Position numbers and translations under genes: made by a program
Assembly: GCA_913060665.1 (NCBI GenBank)
Contig: CAJXUY010000002.1
Location: 1-64,000 of the forward strand
Reading direction: 5' to 3'
From: an uncultured Oleiphilaceae bacterium
GTDB lineage: Bacteria > Pseudomonadota > Gammaproteobacteria > Pseudomonadales > Oleiphilaceae
Length of the DNA: 64,000 nucleotides
Notes under the pieces: model-generated
Seen by the model: only the letters and a program-made list of their open reading frames with translations
What the model was told of the DNA's origin: nothing
Databases searched by the model: none
Shown here: positions 30,585-41,163 of the stretch, in pieces
Layout of the letters: each line of letters begins with the position of its first letter
Numbering within the stretch: position 1 is the first letter of the stretch

Positions 30585-33500
30585 TCACACCGCAGCTAAT
30601 TTCGCAGCTTCTTCTACGTCAACAGAAACCAGCCTTGATACCCCTGGCTCATGCATCGTTACGCCCATTAGTTGATCCGCCATTTCCATCGCTATTTTAT
30701 TGTGTGTGATATAGATAAACTGTACCTGGCTCGACATTTCTCTCACCATATTGGCATAACGCGCAACGTTCGCATCATCTAGGGGGGCATCAACTTCATC
30801 TAACATACAAAAAGGTGAAGGGTTTAGCTGGAAGATTGAAAATATTAGCGCAATGGCGGTAAGCGCCTTTTCACCACCTGATAACAGGTGAATGGTTGAG
30901 TTTTTCTTACCGGGTGGTCGAGCCATTATAGAAACACCCGTTTCTAGAAGGTCGTCGCCGGTTAAATCTAGATACGCACTACCGCCGCCAAACACCTTAG
31001 GAAATAACTCTTGAAGACCATTGTTAACCTTATCATAGGTCTCTTTGAATCTAGCACGGGTCTCTCGATCGATCTTACGAATCGCAGACTCGAGTGTTTC
31101 CAATGCCTCTCTAAGGTCTGCATCTTGAGCATCTAAATAGGTTTTACGTTCACTTTGAATTTTGTACTCATCAATAGCGGCTAAATTAATCGCCCCTAAC
31201 CGCTGAACGCGACTGGCAATTTTCTCAAGCTCTTCAACCCAGGCCTTCTCTTCTGCATACTCAGGTAAAATATTTAAAACAGCCTCAAGATCAAAGCTGT
31301 CTCTTTTCAATTGTTCTTCAACTCCGGCCCGATGAATATCTAAAGCTTGCGCCTCCATTCTCTCTTGTTCTAGCTTTCCTCTAAGGTCATTAAGCTTTTG
31401 ATCAGACTCACTGCGTGCCCGCTCCTGATCTCTAATCAAAGCATCAATTCTCTCAAGTGCCGTTCTTGCGTTACTAAGTAATGTTTCTTCGCTGAGTCTA
31501 TTTTCCAGCAACTCCTCTAACCTAATCTGTAACTCCTCTACCGGGTCTGAGTTTGACTCGGTATTCTCCATCAGCATACGGTATCGTTCATTGCTACGCT
31601 CTAATTGCAATGTTAGCTTATAGATTGTCGCAGACAACGCTTCTTTTTGGTTTTCAGCAGACTGCACTTTAAGCTGGAGTTGATGAGACGTATCACGTTG
31701 ATGTCGAGCCTGTTGACGATAATTATCCAATGACGCCCGAATATCATCTCGCCGTTGTAATTGAATTTCTCGCTCATCGGCATTTTTATCCATATCGTCC
31801 ATGGCACCCTGCCAAATGATTCGAGACTCCTCTAATAGTTCCAATTCTTGCTCTTTCTGGATAGAAAGGTCTTCAATATCTTCTTTTGTACGAACCATTC
31901 TAGCCTGAATTTGCTCAAGCCTAACCTCTAAAGCGCTCAATTGAGAGATTAACAAAGATAACGATCTTTCTGCTTCTGAAACCCCTCTAGTCGCGGTTTC
32001 CAGTTTTATTTCACTGTCTTTTAGACTAGCACGCGAACGATCCAGCGCACTCTCAAGATGAGTAATAATGTCACGCTGTTCACTAACCTTCACGGAGAGT
32101 TCATCAATATCTTTTTGACGCTGCAACAAGCCGCTGGCAGCAGTATCTGTTTTACAGAGGTTAATCCAGTGGCGCCCTACCCACGTACCATCAGCTAACA
32201 CAATTGATTCATCTGGCAGTAACCTGTGACGTTGGGATATGGCATCAGGCAAACTCTCCGCGGTATAAACCTTATGAAGTATTCCGGTATAAAAGCCCCC
32301 TCCCTCTACAGATGAGGAGAGCACCTGATGTGTGAGCGTTCTTTCTACTGAACTATCGTTTTGACCGGGGTTACCAGCAACCGCGTCTTCAAATAACGAA
32401 ACAGCAACAGGAACATCTGAAGATGTTAAACCTATCATTGCCTCTAAAGCAGGGACTTGTATACCTTGAAGAAACCGCTCTAACACAACTTCGACCGCGG
32501 TATCCCATCCGTCTCTTACTTTCAACTGACGAGTGAGAGGCTTGTCAGTATTAATGCCTTGTTGCTTAAACCAATCAATCCGGTCTTGATCATCGTCCCC
32601 TAGCGCACCTTTTTGAAGTGCGACTTTTGAAGCCAACTGCCCAGACGTCTGTTGGAAGGCGTTTCGGTTTTCAGCCAATTGTTGCTCTAACTGATTAATT
32701 GACTCACGACTGTCTGCGATGGTTTCAGATGCGTCTAACCTAATTTCACGTACATCCTCAACAACCTGCTCTTTTTCAGCAATCTGCTCTTTAAGGTCAT
32801 CAAGGACAGACAGATCATGCTGACCCTGCAATTCCATCAACTCTTCTTGCAGCCGCACTGTTTTGTCCCCTAGGCGCATAAGAGACTGTTCACCCTGTTT
32901 TATTCGAGACTGTTCAACTTCAGCACGCCGACTAGCATCTGAGGATTGCTGATTAAACTGGTCCCACTCATGCTGCCAGCGCTGCATTTCATCTTCCATG
33001 CCTGCAAGCCTTTCAGACGCACCTTCAGACTGGGCATTACTCTCTTCAAGCTCTGGAATCAACGTTTCATATTCGATTACAATATCGTCAAGACGCTGTT
33101 GGTCGGTAGCAAGTTCCTCATTAAGCTCATCGACAGTCGCTGTTACCTCCTGCAATTCACGTTGCAACTGCGCCGCCCGCTCTTTTTGATGCTGCAAACT
33201 TTGTTCAACCCGCGCTATTTCAGATCCAGACTCATAATACCGCGCCTGCACCTGGTTAAACTCTTCGTTACTATCATGGTGTTCGATACGCAGTTGCTCA
33301 GACAGGGTGTCATTTGACGTACGGGTATAAAGCACCTCTTCAAGTGCTAACTCCAGAGCATTCACCTGCGTTTTTTTGTCAATAACCTTACGGTCAAAAT
33401 CACGCCATTTAAGCGCATTTAACTGAGCATTTTTAAGTCTTTCTTCTTTCTTAAGTTCAGTATATTTTTCGGCAGCCTGAGCTTGTTTATGTAGGTGAGA

Positions 33501-34115
33501 GAGCTGCCGCTCTAACTCATCGCGAATATCAGAAAGGCGGTCTAGGTTTTCCTCTGTGCGCCTCATTCGTCGTTCAGTATCACGCCGACGTTCTTTATAT
33601 TTCGAAATACCAGCCGCTTCTTCTAAAAAGACTCTCAGCTCTTCAGGCTTTGACTCAATTAGTTTAGAAATCATGCCTTGCTCGATAATCGCATAGCTTC
33701 TCGGCCCTAAACCTGTACCAAGAAACAAATCGGTAATATCCCGACGACGACATTTAGTTCCGTTCAAATAATAAAACGACTGGGCTTCCCGGGTAACCTT
33801 ACGTCTAATCGAGATTTCATTAAACTGGGCGTACTCACCTACGAGCTTGCCTTCGCTATTATCGAATACCAATTCAATAGATGCCTGCCCTACAGGCTTA
33901 CGCCCATTAGAGCCGTTAAATATAACATCCGTCATCGATTCGCCTCGCAAGTGTTTTGCAGAGCTTTCGCCCATCACCCACCTTACGGCATCAATAATAT
34001 TCGACTTGCCACAGCCGTTGGGGCCAACCACAGCCGCCAAATTAGTTGGGAAAGGCACAGTGGTCGGGTCGACAAACGATTTAAACCCTGCAAGCTTGAT
34101 CGACTTTAGTCTCAT
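30585..34115 (-). CDS. smc: Chromosome segregation protein SMC
   Basis: MRLKSIKLAGFKSFVDPT, GPNGCGKSNIIDAVRWVMGE, LSGGEKALTAIAL, CMLDEVDAPLDDANV. Likely start at internal ATG 34115. Confidence 0.97.
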   Translation of the reverse strand: MRLKSIKLAGFKSFVDPTTVPFPTNLAAVVGPNGCGKSNIIDAVRWVMGESSAKHLRGESMTDVIFNGSNGRKPVGQASIELVFDNSEGKLVGEYAQFNEISIRRKVTREAQSFYYLNGTKCRRRDITDLFLGTGLGPRSYAIIEQGMISKLIESKPEELRVFLEEAAGISKYKERRRDTERRMRRTEENLDRLSDIRDELERQLSHLHKQAQAAEKYTELKKEERLKNAQLNALKWRDFDRKVIDKKTQVNALELALEEVLYTRTSNDTLSEQLRIEHHDSNEEFNQVQARYYESGSEIARVEQSLQHQKERAAQLQRELQEVTATVDELNEELATDQQRLDDIVIEYETLIPELEESNAQSEGASERLAGMEDEMQRWQHEWDQFNQQSSDASRRAEVEQSRIKQGEQSLMRLGDKTVRLQEELMELQGQHDLSVLDDLKEQIAEKEQVVEDVREIRLDASETIADSRESINQLEQQLAENRNAFQQTSGQLASKVALQKGALGDDDQDRIDWFKQQGINTDKPLTRQLKVRDGWDTAVEVVLERFLQGIQVPALEAMIGLTSSDVPVAVSLFEDAVAGNPGQNDSSVERTLTHQVLSSSVEGGGFYTGILHKVYTAESLPDAISQRHRLLPDESIVLADGTWVGRHWINLCKTDTAASGLLQRQKDIDELSVKVSEQRDIITHLESALDRSRASLKDSEIKLETATRGVSEAERSLSLLISQLSALEVRLEQIQARMVRTKEDIEDLSIQKEQELELLEESRIIWQGAMDDMDKNADEREIQLQRRDDIRASLDNYRQQARHQRDTSHQLQLKVQSAENQKEALSATIYKLTLQLERSNERYRMLMENTESNSDPVEELQIRLEELLENRLSEETLLSNARTALERIDALIRDQERARSESDQKLNDLRGKLEQERMEAQALDIHRAGVEEQLKRDSFDLEAVLNILPEYAEEKAWVEELEKIASRVQRLGAINLAAIDEYKIQSERKTYLDAQDADLREALETLESAIRKIDRETRARFKETYDKVNNGLQELFPKVFGGGSAYLDLTGDDLLETGVSIMARPPGKKNSTIHLLSGGEKALTAIALIFSIFQLNPSPFCMLDEVDAPLDDANVARYANMVREMSSQVQFIYITHNKIAMEMADQLMGVTMHEPGVSRLVSVDVEEAAKLAAV

Positions 34116-34197
34116 CAATCTACCTTTAGTTAGCAACACATAATAATAACGACATTATTTACCGGCCACACCAATGGTTGACGCCGTTAATCATTGA

Positions 34198-34887
34198 TTA
34201 TTTCAAATACGGCGCCACTTCAGAAATTGACACCTTCAGTTCTTGCAAGACAAGAGAGCGCTGAAGCTCACCATACTCGGTGATAAATTGCTCGATACTC
34301 GCTTGATCTCGTTTTACTACCTTGGAAACCAATTTATTGAAGAACGTCCTTGTTTCATCCAGTTGCTCTTGCCTAAGTTTCATCGCCAAATAATACGTTC
34401 TACTAATAGCAGGTTTGAAATTTTCAAGCGTTTCTTCCAGATATAAATTATTAACTATCGGGTAAGTCATACTCATCAACGCAAAACTCGCTTCTATAAC
34501 TTTGTCTACCGGCTTATCGGGGGAAGAAGTAAGCTTATTGATTTTTTCAACCTCTTGGATCATTTCATCTAGTTCGCCATCCTTCCACAATATAGCCAAT
34601 GCCGTAATATGCATTGAAATAAGATTAATATAAATATCATATAGGCAGTTAATATGATGAGCAGACAGCTCTGATACAACGGCGCCTTTTCTAGGGAAAA
34701 TATTAACCAAATGCCGACGCTCCAATATCAATAACGCCTCACGTACAGAACCACGACTAACATCTAGCTCTTTAGCAACTTTTAATTCCTGAATTCTCTC
34801 TTTTGGTTTTAATTGAGCCTTTACTATCCTATGACCTATATGTTGCGCAATTTGTTCTGAAAGACTTTCCGGTGCCTGAAATCTCAT
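34198..34887 (-). CDS. GntR-family transcriptional regulator (FadR-like C-terminus)
   Basis: LSEQIAQHIGHRIVKAQLKPKERIQELKVAKELDVSRGSVREALLILERRHLV wHTH plus helical C-terminus. Confidence 0.9.
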   Translation of the reverse strand: MRFQAPESLSEQIAQHIGHRIVKAQLKPKERIQELKVAKELDVSRGSVREALLILERRHLVNIFPRKGAVVSELSAHHINCLYDIYINLISMHITALAILWKDGELDEMIQEVEKINKLTSSPDKPVDKVIEASFALMSMTYPIVNNLYLEETLENFKPAISRTYYLAMKLRQEQLDETRTFFNKLVSKVVKRDQASIEQFITEYGELQRSLVLQELKVSISEVAPYLK

Positions 34888-35156
34888 TGGGGGTATTAAC
34901 CTACACGCTTAAATTAAGGGCATTTTATCACATAGTATATTAACTACGGTGATATAATTCGCTGATTTTTTGAACGAAAAAACATATTTTAAATCGTCAT
35001 TTTTTTGCCGACCGGCAATTATAATCCGTTAACAAACACCATAACCTATTGGTTATAAAACCAAATATAACAATGGCACAGATCTCGCTTATACCTCCTA
35101 AAGTAACGATAACGAGCATTAACAGCAGTAACTTGCCGCTATTCGGGAGCGAGAAA

Positions 35157-36122
35157 ATGACCACAAACAAAAAAGCGGACACCATTGATTTTACCAAGGC
35201 ACGATTAGTATCTACCTACAATGAATTATCCAAACATTTAGCAGATAGCGATGACATAATTTCCCGCCTTACACGCCGATTACAGACGACATTAGATATC
35301 AAGCACATTATCAATATGTTTGTCGAAGAGGTTGGAAAATTAATTAGCTTCGACCAATTTGAATATAGTTGCGAAACAGCAGGTAGTTATCTCACCTCCG
35401 AAAAACGGGCAGCTCACTCCTGTAATTATAAGCTTAAGCTACAAAATGATAACTTGGGCGAGGTCAGCCTGACTCGATCAAAGAAGTTCAAAGAAGAAGA
35501 ACTTGCGATTTTAGAGCGCCTTATGGGGACATTAGTCTTCCCTCTTAAAAATGCGCTAATGTACAAGCATGCATTAGATGCATCATTACAGGATGCATTG
35601 ACGGGCTGCGGCAACAAACGAGCACTAGATGCGGCGCTCACTCAAGAAGCGGAACTTTCAAAACGCCACAATCACCCCTTATCAATCGTCACGATAGATA
35701 TCGATCACTTCAAGAATATAAATGACCAATACGGACACGCCGCAGGCGATGACATACTAAAACAGCTAGTTGAGTCCATGATTAACTCTGCCAGAAAGAG
35801 TGATTTGTGCTATAGAAGTGGCGGGGAGGAATTTATTGTTCTGCTAAACAAAACAAGTGAAGTCGGGGCTCGCATTATAGCGGAGCGGCTTAGGTTGGCC
35901 GTCAGCAAAACCCGCTTTGTTCATGGTGATAAAATAATCCCGCTGACCATAAGCCTAGGCACTGCGACGTTCAGAAATGATGAGAAGCTAGCATCACTTA
36001 TGGAAAGGTCAGACAAAGCGCTCTACAAAGCAAAAAGCAAAGGCCGAAATAAGGTTGTGTCAGCTGAATTTCAAGAGAGAAAACAAGCGACATCTGCTAG
36101 TAAAAACCAACAATCAGCATAA
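35157..36122 (+). CDS. GGDEF diguanylate cyclase
   Basis: RKSD-LCYRS-GGEEF (I-site and active site), DALTGCGNKRALD. Start likely internal ATG 35157; track start is 35049. Confidence 0.92.
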   Translation: MTTNKKADTIDFTKARLVSTYNELSKHLADSDDIISRLTRRLQTTLDIKHIINMFVEEVGKLISFDQFEYSCETAGSYLTSEKRAAHSCNYKLKLQNDNLGEVSLTRSKKFKEEELAILERLMGTLVFPLKNALMYKHALDASLQDALTGCGNKRALDAALTQEAELSKRHNHPLSIVTIDIDHFKNINDQYGHAAGDDILKQLVESMINSARKSDLCYRSGGEEFIVLLNKTSEVGARIIAERLRLAVSKTRFVHGDKIIPLTISLGTATFRNDEKLASLMERSDKALYKAKSKGRNKVVSAEFQERKQATSASKNQQSA

Positions 36123-36286
36123 ACCACATATTAGCCTTTTATAGGGTTCGCTGTGCGCACCGCTTGGCTATCATTTCACCTGTAATACTGTCGGTGCGCA
36201 TGGCGCACCCTCTTGATGACTTGGATTTTCAATCTTCATTGGTAAGGCATTACTGACCTCACACCAGGTGAAGCCTGTTGATAATG

Positions 36287-37222
36287 CTATCTACTTTTTT
36301 TACGCCCACTAGAGGCCGGTTTAGCACTGCGCCTGCTATCCGTTAAGGGTTTAGCTTTCTTTTTACTTTGTCTCTTAAGCTTCTCGATATCTTTTGGGTT
36401 TTTCTTTGTAACAGGCTTGGATTTTAACCCGACCATGGCAGAGAGGTTATCTGAATCTTTTTGGCCAAGCTCTTCAAACCTCCCTACTTTCAGCCTAGAA
36501 GGCATAAACATACAACCAAACCTAACACGTTTAAGACGGCTAACTGAAACACCTTGTGATGCCCACAATCGCCTAACTTCACGATTGCGACCTTCCATAA
36601 GTACTACATGGAACCAATGATTAAGACCTGTGCCACCTGAATCGTGTATATCAGTAAATTTCGCCATTCCGTCTTCAAGCAAAACACCCTGCTTCAAACG
36701 AGCGATCATTTCATCATCAACATCGCCTTTAATACGCACTGCATATTCACGATCAACTTCATTGGATGGGTGCATCAGGCGGTTAGCTAATTCACCATCC
36801 GTGGTAAACAATAATAACCCTGATGTATTAATATCTAGTCGACCAACAATAATCCACCGCTGACCTTTGATAGGGGGTAGTCGATCAAATACAGTAGGCC
36901 GTCCCTCAGGGTCACTTCTGGTACTCACCTCCCCTTCTGGTTTATTGTAAATCAGAATTCTGCGAGCAGACATATCGCTTCGATCCAATTTAACCGGCTT
37001 ATCATCCAGCGTAATTTTATCTGCAAAAACAGCCCTATCACCTAACTTGGCAAGCACTCCATTAAGAGTGATTCGTCCTTCTTGGATCCAGGCTTCTATC
37101 TCTCTTCTTGACCCTACGCCCGCTTGAGACAATAGTTTTTGCAAACGTTCTCCCGCAAGCGAACTTGAAGAAGTGTTTGTAGATGAGGTATTCGATGTGT
37201 CAGACGTCATTTTAACAACCAA
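36287..37222 (-). CDS. rluB: 23S rRNA pseudouridine synthase RluB
   Basis: ERLQKLLSQAGVGSRREIEAWI S4 domain, GRLDINTSGLLLFTTDGELANRLMHP. Confidence 0.95.
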   Translation of the reverse strand: MVVKMTSDTSNTSSTNTSSSSLAGERLQKLLSQAGVGSRREIEAWIQEGRITLNGVLAKLGDRAVFADKITLDDKPVKLDRSDMSARRILIYNKPEGEVSTRSDPEGRPTVFDRLPPIKGQRWIIVGRLDINTSGLLLFTTDGELANRLMHPSNEVDREYAVRIKGDVDDEMIARLKQGVLLEDGMAKFTDIHDSGGTGLNHWFHVVLMEGRNREVRRLWASQGVSVSRLKRVRFGCMFMPSRLKVGRFEELGQKDSDNLSAMVGLKSKPVTKKNPKDIEKLKRQSKKKAKPLTDSRRSAKPASSGRKKSR

Positions 37223-37235
37223 AAGTTATGTAATA

Positions 37236-37988
37236 TTAGTGAACTAACGAGTCATCGCTGTCACTCAATTCTGTTAAATCCGGAGTATCGAGTAAATCCG
37301 AATCTGGATCTATATCAACGTTAGTACCTATGTCATTATCTGTTTCAAAATGACTTTCGGGCTCACCTAAAGGTTGAAGTTGTTGCTCCATTTCGAGGCT
37401 AATGGCTTCAAGATCCCTTATTTCAGAGAGCGGTGGTAACTGATCAAGACCTTGCAAATTAAAGTAATCAAGAAATTGGCGTGTCGTCGCATACATGGCA
37501 GGTTTTCCGGGGACATCTTTATGCCCAACTACTCTCACCCAGCTGCGCTCCAGAAGTGTTTTAATAATATTCGAACTAACAGCAACCCCTCGAATATCTT
37601 CTATGTCACCTCGCGTTATAGGTTGGCGATAAGCGATTAAAGCTAATGTTTCTAATAAAGCGCGACTATAACGTTGAGGTCTTTCTTCCCATAATTTACT
37701 CACCCATGGAGAAAACTCTTGTTTAACCTGAAACCGATACCCACTCGCGACCTTAACAAGCTCAAAACCTTTGTCTTCACAGTCTAAGGATATTTCATCA
37801 AGTGCCACACGCATTGACTTCTTTGTCGGGCGATCGCTGCCATCGAAAAGCTCAATAAGCCGATCAATATCCAGTGGCTTACCTACTGATAATAACGCTG
37901 CTTCGATAATGTTTTTAACTTTGATCCGAGACGTTTTGTTGCTATGCGCAGCCTTCTTTTGGGGCTTATCCTTGATTGTGTCACTCAT
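37236..37988 (-). CDS. scpB: Segregation and condensation protein ScpB
   Basis: IIEAALLSVGKPL...YSRALLETLALIAYRQPITRGDIEDIRGV. Confidence 0.95.
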   Translation of the reverse strand: MSDTIKDKPQKKAAHSNKTSRIKVKNIIEAALLSVGKPLDIDRLIELFDGSDRPTKKSMRVALDEISLDCEDKGFELVKVASGYRFQVKQEFSPWVSKLWEERPQRYSRALLETLALIAYRQPITRGDIEDIRGVAVSSNIIKTLLERSWVRVVGHKDVPGKPAMYATTRQFLDYFNLQGLDQLPPLSEIRDLEAISLEMEQQLQPLGEPESHFETDNDIGTNVDIDPDSDLLDTPDLTELSDSDDSLVH

Positions 37989-38812
37989 TACACTCTAGCC
38001 TTAAGGTGAATAGCTCCAAATGACTCATTCTGAATTAGCTCTACCAGCTGCTCTTTAATTAGCTCCATTATAGCCAAAAACGTAACAACAACGCCCAAAC
38101 GCCCTTCTTCTGTATTAAACAATGATTCGAATGATGTAAATCGTTCGGCGGATAGCAGACTCAGTACATAGGTCATTTTTTCTCGTGTTGATAATGTCTC
38201 TTTTTGAATTTGATGGCTTTCAAACATATCTGAACGTCTCAGAACTTCACTAAACGCAAGCATCAATTCCTGTAGCGATAAATCGGGATGCATTTTTTTA
38301 TCGTCACGCGTTGGCGGAGAGATATTACTGCCGTAGGTATCACGTCCCACTCGCGGCAACTCATCCAGATCTTCCGCAGCCTGCTTAAAGCGTTCATATT
38401 GTTGCAAGCGCCTAATTAACTCAGCTCTAGGATCATCCTCGTCTTCATCCCCACCTTCGTGGCGAGGCAATAGTATACGAGACTTTATTTCGGCTAGCAT
38501 CGCAGCCATTAGCAAATACTCAGCCGCTAATTCAAATCTCATAGCCTTCATTAACGCAATATATTCCATATATTGCCGAGTGATATTACTTACATTTACA
38601 TTTAAAATATCCATATTCTGACGTCGAATCAGGTAAAGCAGTAAATCAAGAGGCCCCTCGAAGGTATCTAACATAACTTCCAGCGCATCTGGAGGTATAT
38701 AGAGGTCTTGCGGTATTTCGGTAACAGGCTTTCCATCAACGAACGCAAATATCATCTCTTGCTGGATGTGAGGAGTCTCTACCTCATTGCCTTCGTCAAT
38801 TTCTACCGTCAT
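37988..38812 (-). CDS. scpA: Segregation and condensation protein ScpA
   Basis: FEGPLDLLLYLIRRQNMDILNVNVSNITRQYMEY; overlaps scpB. Confidence 0.95.
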   Translation of the reverse strand: MTVEIDEGNEVETPHIQQEMIFAFVDGKPVTEIPQDLYIPPDALEVMLDTFEGPLDLLLYLIRRQNMDILNVNVSNITRQYMEYIALMKAMRFELAAEYLLMAAMLAEIKSRILLPRHEGGDEDEDDPRAELIRRLQQYERFKQAAEDLDELPRVGRDTYGSNISPPTRDDKKMHPDLSLQELMLAFSEVLRRSDMFESHQIQKETLSTREKMTYVLSLLSAERFTSFESLFNTEEGRLGVVVTFLAIMELIKEQLVELIQNESFGAIHLKARV

Positions 38813-38879
38813 TTAAAAGTCCACTATTTGTATTGAGACAATACCCTATGTATAAATCAACGCGCTAGGTATCCAAAAA

Positions 38880-40094
38880 CTAACGATATGATAGCCCCAT
38901 TGCACGCTTTACTTCATCAAGAGTCGCTTTAGCGGCATCTCGAGCTGCTTCTACCCCTTCTGCGATAATTGAACGAACAAGTTCTGGATTTTCTTCATAC
39001 TGTTTAGCCCGCTCATGTATCGGTCTTTGTTCTTCCAACACCGCGTCGATCACCGGCTTTTTACAGTCGAGACAACCAATACCTGCACTTCGACACCCTT
39101 CTTGCACCCAGGTTTTAGTTTTTTTGTCTGAATAAACTTCATGCAACTGCCAAACGGGACACTTATCAGGATCACCAGAATCCGTCAGTCTTACACGTTG
39201 CGGATCAGTTTGCATAGTCCTGATGTTCTTAACAACAGTGTCAGCATCTTCCCTTATACCGATCGTATTACCACAAGATTTAGACATTTTCTGACCGTCG
39301 AGACCAGGCATCTTTGCGGAGGGTGTAAGGATCGGTTGAGGCTCAGGTAGAATCACTTTACCACCACCTTCTATGTATCCAAATAAGCGTTCTCTATCTC
39401 CTAAGGATACTTTTTGCTGTTCTCTAATCAATGCTCGAGCCGTTTCAAGTGCGTCTTCATCACCTTGTTCAAGAAAACGCTTACGCAGTGACCGATACAC
39501 CTTTGCATTTTTCTTACCCATTTTTTTAATCGCGGATTCTGCCTGCTCTTCGAACCCGATGTCTTTACCGTATAAATGATTAAAGCGACGTGCAACCTCC
39601 CTCGTCATCTCAACATGTGAGACCTGATCTGCCCCCACAGGTACTTGACCTGCCCGGTACATTAAAATGTCGGCACTCTGAAGTAGCGGATAACCCAAGA
39701 ATCCATAAGTCGCTAAATCTTTTTCCTTTAGTCTTTCCTGCTGATCTTTATAAGTAGGAACACGTTCAAGCCAACCGAGAGGGGTCATCATGGAAAGAAG
39801 TAAATGCAACTCCGCATGCTCAGGTACTTTCGATTGAATGAACATTGTGGCTGAGCCGGGGTTAACGCCCGCCGCTAGCCAATCTATCACCATATCCCAA
39901 ACGCTTTGTTCAATGATATGAGGGTCTTCATAATGGGTCGTTAAGGCATGCCAATCCGCTACAAAAAAGAAACATTCGAAGTCGTGCTGCAATTCAACCC
40001 AGTTTTTAAGCACGCCATGGTAGTGTCCAAGGTGAAGCTTACCGGTAGGCCTCATCCCTGATAAAACGCGCTGCTGTGACTCGACGGCACTCAA
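38880..40094 (-). CDS. trpS: Tryptophan--tRNA ligase with Cys4 motif
   Basis: GMRPTGKLHLGHYHG, GQKMSKS; internal C-x21-C-x6-C-x2-C. Confidence 0.96.
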   Translation of the reverse strand: MSAVESQQRVLSGMRPTGKLHLGHYHGVLKNWVELQHDFECFFFVADWHALTTHYEDPHIIEQSVWDMVIDWLAAGVNPGSATMFIQSKVPEHAELHLLLSMMTPLGWLERVPTYKDQQERLKEKDLATYGFLGYPLLQSADILMYRAGQVPVGADQVSHVEMTREVARRFNHLYGKDIGFEEQAESAIKKMGKKNAKVYRSLRKRFLEQGDEDALETARALIREQQKVSLGDRERLFGYIEGGGKVILPEPQPILTPSAKMPGLDGQKMSKSCGNTIGIREDADTVVKNIRTMQTDPQRVRLTDSGDPDKCPVWQLHEVYSDKKTKTWVQEGCRSAGIGCLDCKKPVIDAVLEEQRPIHERAKQYEENPELVRSIIAEGVEAARDAAKATLDEVKRAMGLSYR

Positions 40095-40204
40095 TGGTGA
40101 CTCCTCAGAAAGGTGATATTGGTTCTTGAAACCAATTATAAACTAGAACTACGCTGACTCCACATGCTTTTCTTAGAAAGGCCGATAAATCGTTTTCTAT
40201 AAAT

Positions 40205-40238
40205 ACAAAAGCCGCCTCACAAAGGAGGCGGCTTTAAC
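40205..40238 (-). terminator. Rho-independent terminator downstream of sucCD
   Basis: gccgcctc-acaaag-gaggcggc with T-rich 3' side on minus strand. Confidence 0.85.
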
Positions 40239-40290
40239 CTAAACATGACCTAACGTAATAAGCAGTCTAGAGTATTATCAACGTAACGTA

Positions 40291-41163
40291 TTACCAACCC
40301 GTTACTTCAGCTAGAGCCTTACCAATATCGGCTAGACTTTTCACTGTTTTAACGCCAGCGTCTTCAAGTGCTGCAAACTTTTCGGTTGCAGTACCCTTAC
40401 CACCCGCAATAATAGCGCCGGCATGCCCCATTCTCTTTCCTGCTGGCGCTGTAACACCTGCAATATAAGAGACCACAGGCTTAGTAACATTATGCTTGAT
40501 ATATTCTGCAGCTTCTTCTTCCGCTGAACCACCAATTTCACCGATCATTACAATAGCTTCAGTTTTCGGATCGTTCTGGAATAACTTTAGAATATCGATA
40601 AAGCTAGATCCCGGAATCGGGTCGCCACCAATTCCGACACATGTAGACTGACCATAACCGTAATCAGTGGTCTGCTTAACCGCCTCATAAGTCAAGGTAC
40701 CTGAACGAGACACAATACCCACCTTACCAGGTAAATGTATATGGCCCGGCATGATACCAATCTTTGACTCTCCCGGCGTTATAACCCCTGGGCAGTTAGG
40801 CCCCACCAAACGCACACCGAGTTCATCACACTTAACTTTTGCGTCAAGCATATCAAGTGTGGGAATCCCTTCGGTTATACAAACAATCAGCTTAATTCCA
40901 CCATTTGCCGCTTCTAAAATAGAATCCTTACAAAAAGGCGCTGGAACATAAATCACGGACGCTTCTGCACCCGTTTGCTCTACCGCTTCTCTAACCGTAT
41001 TAAAAACAGGTAGCCCTAAATGAGTCTGACCGCCCTTACCTGGAGTAACACCCCCAACCATGCAAGTACCGTATTCAATAGCCTGCTCTGAGTGAAACGT
41101 ACCCTGCGCACCAGTAAAGCCCTGACAGATAACTTTGGTATTCTTGTCGATTAAAACACTCAT
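40291..41163 (-). CDS. sucD: Succinyl-CoA synthetase alpha subunit
   Basis: [34 protein letters not shown]. Confidence 0.98.
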   Translation of the reverse strand: MSVLIDKNTKVICQGFTGAQGTFHSEQAIEYGTCMVGGVTPGKGGQTHLGLPVFNTVREAVEQTGAEASVIYVPAPFCKDSILEAANGGIKLIVCITEGIPTLDMLDAKVKCDELGVRLVGPNCPGVITPGESKIGIMPGHIHLPGKVGIVSRSGTLTYEAVKQTTDYGYGQSTCVGIGGDPIPGSSFIDILKLFQNDPKTEAIVMIGEIGGSAEEEAAEYIKHNVTKPVVSYIAGVTAPAGKRMGHAGAIIAGGKGTATEKFAALEDAGVKTVKSLADIGKALAEVTGW

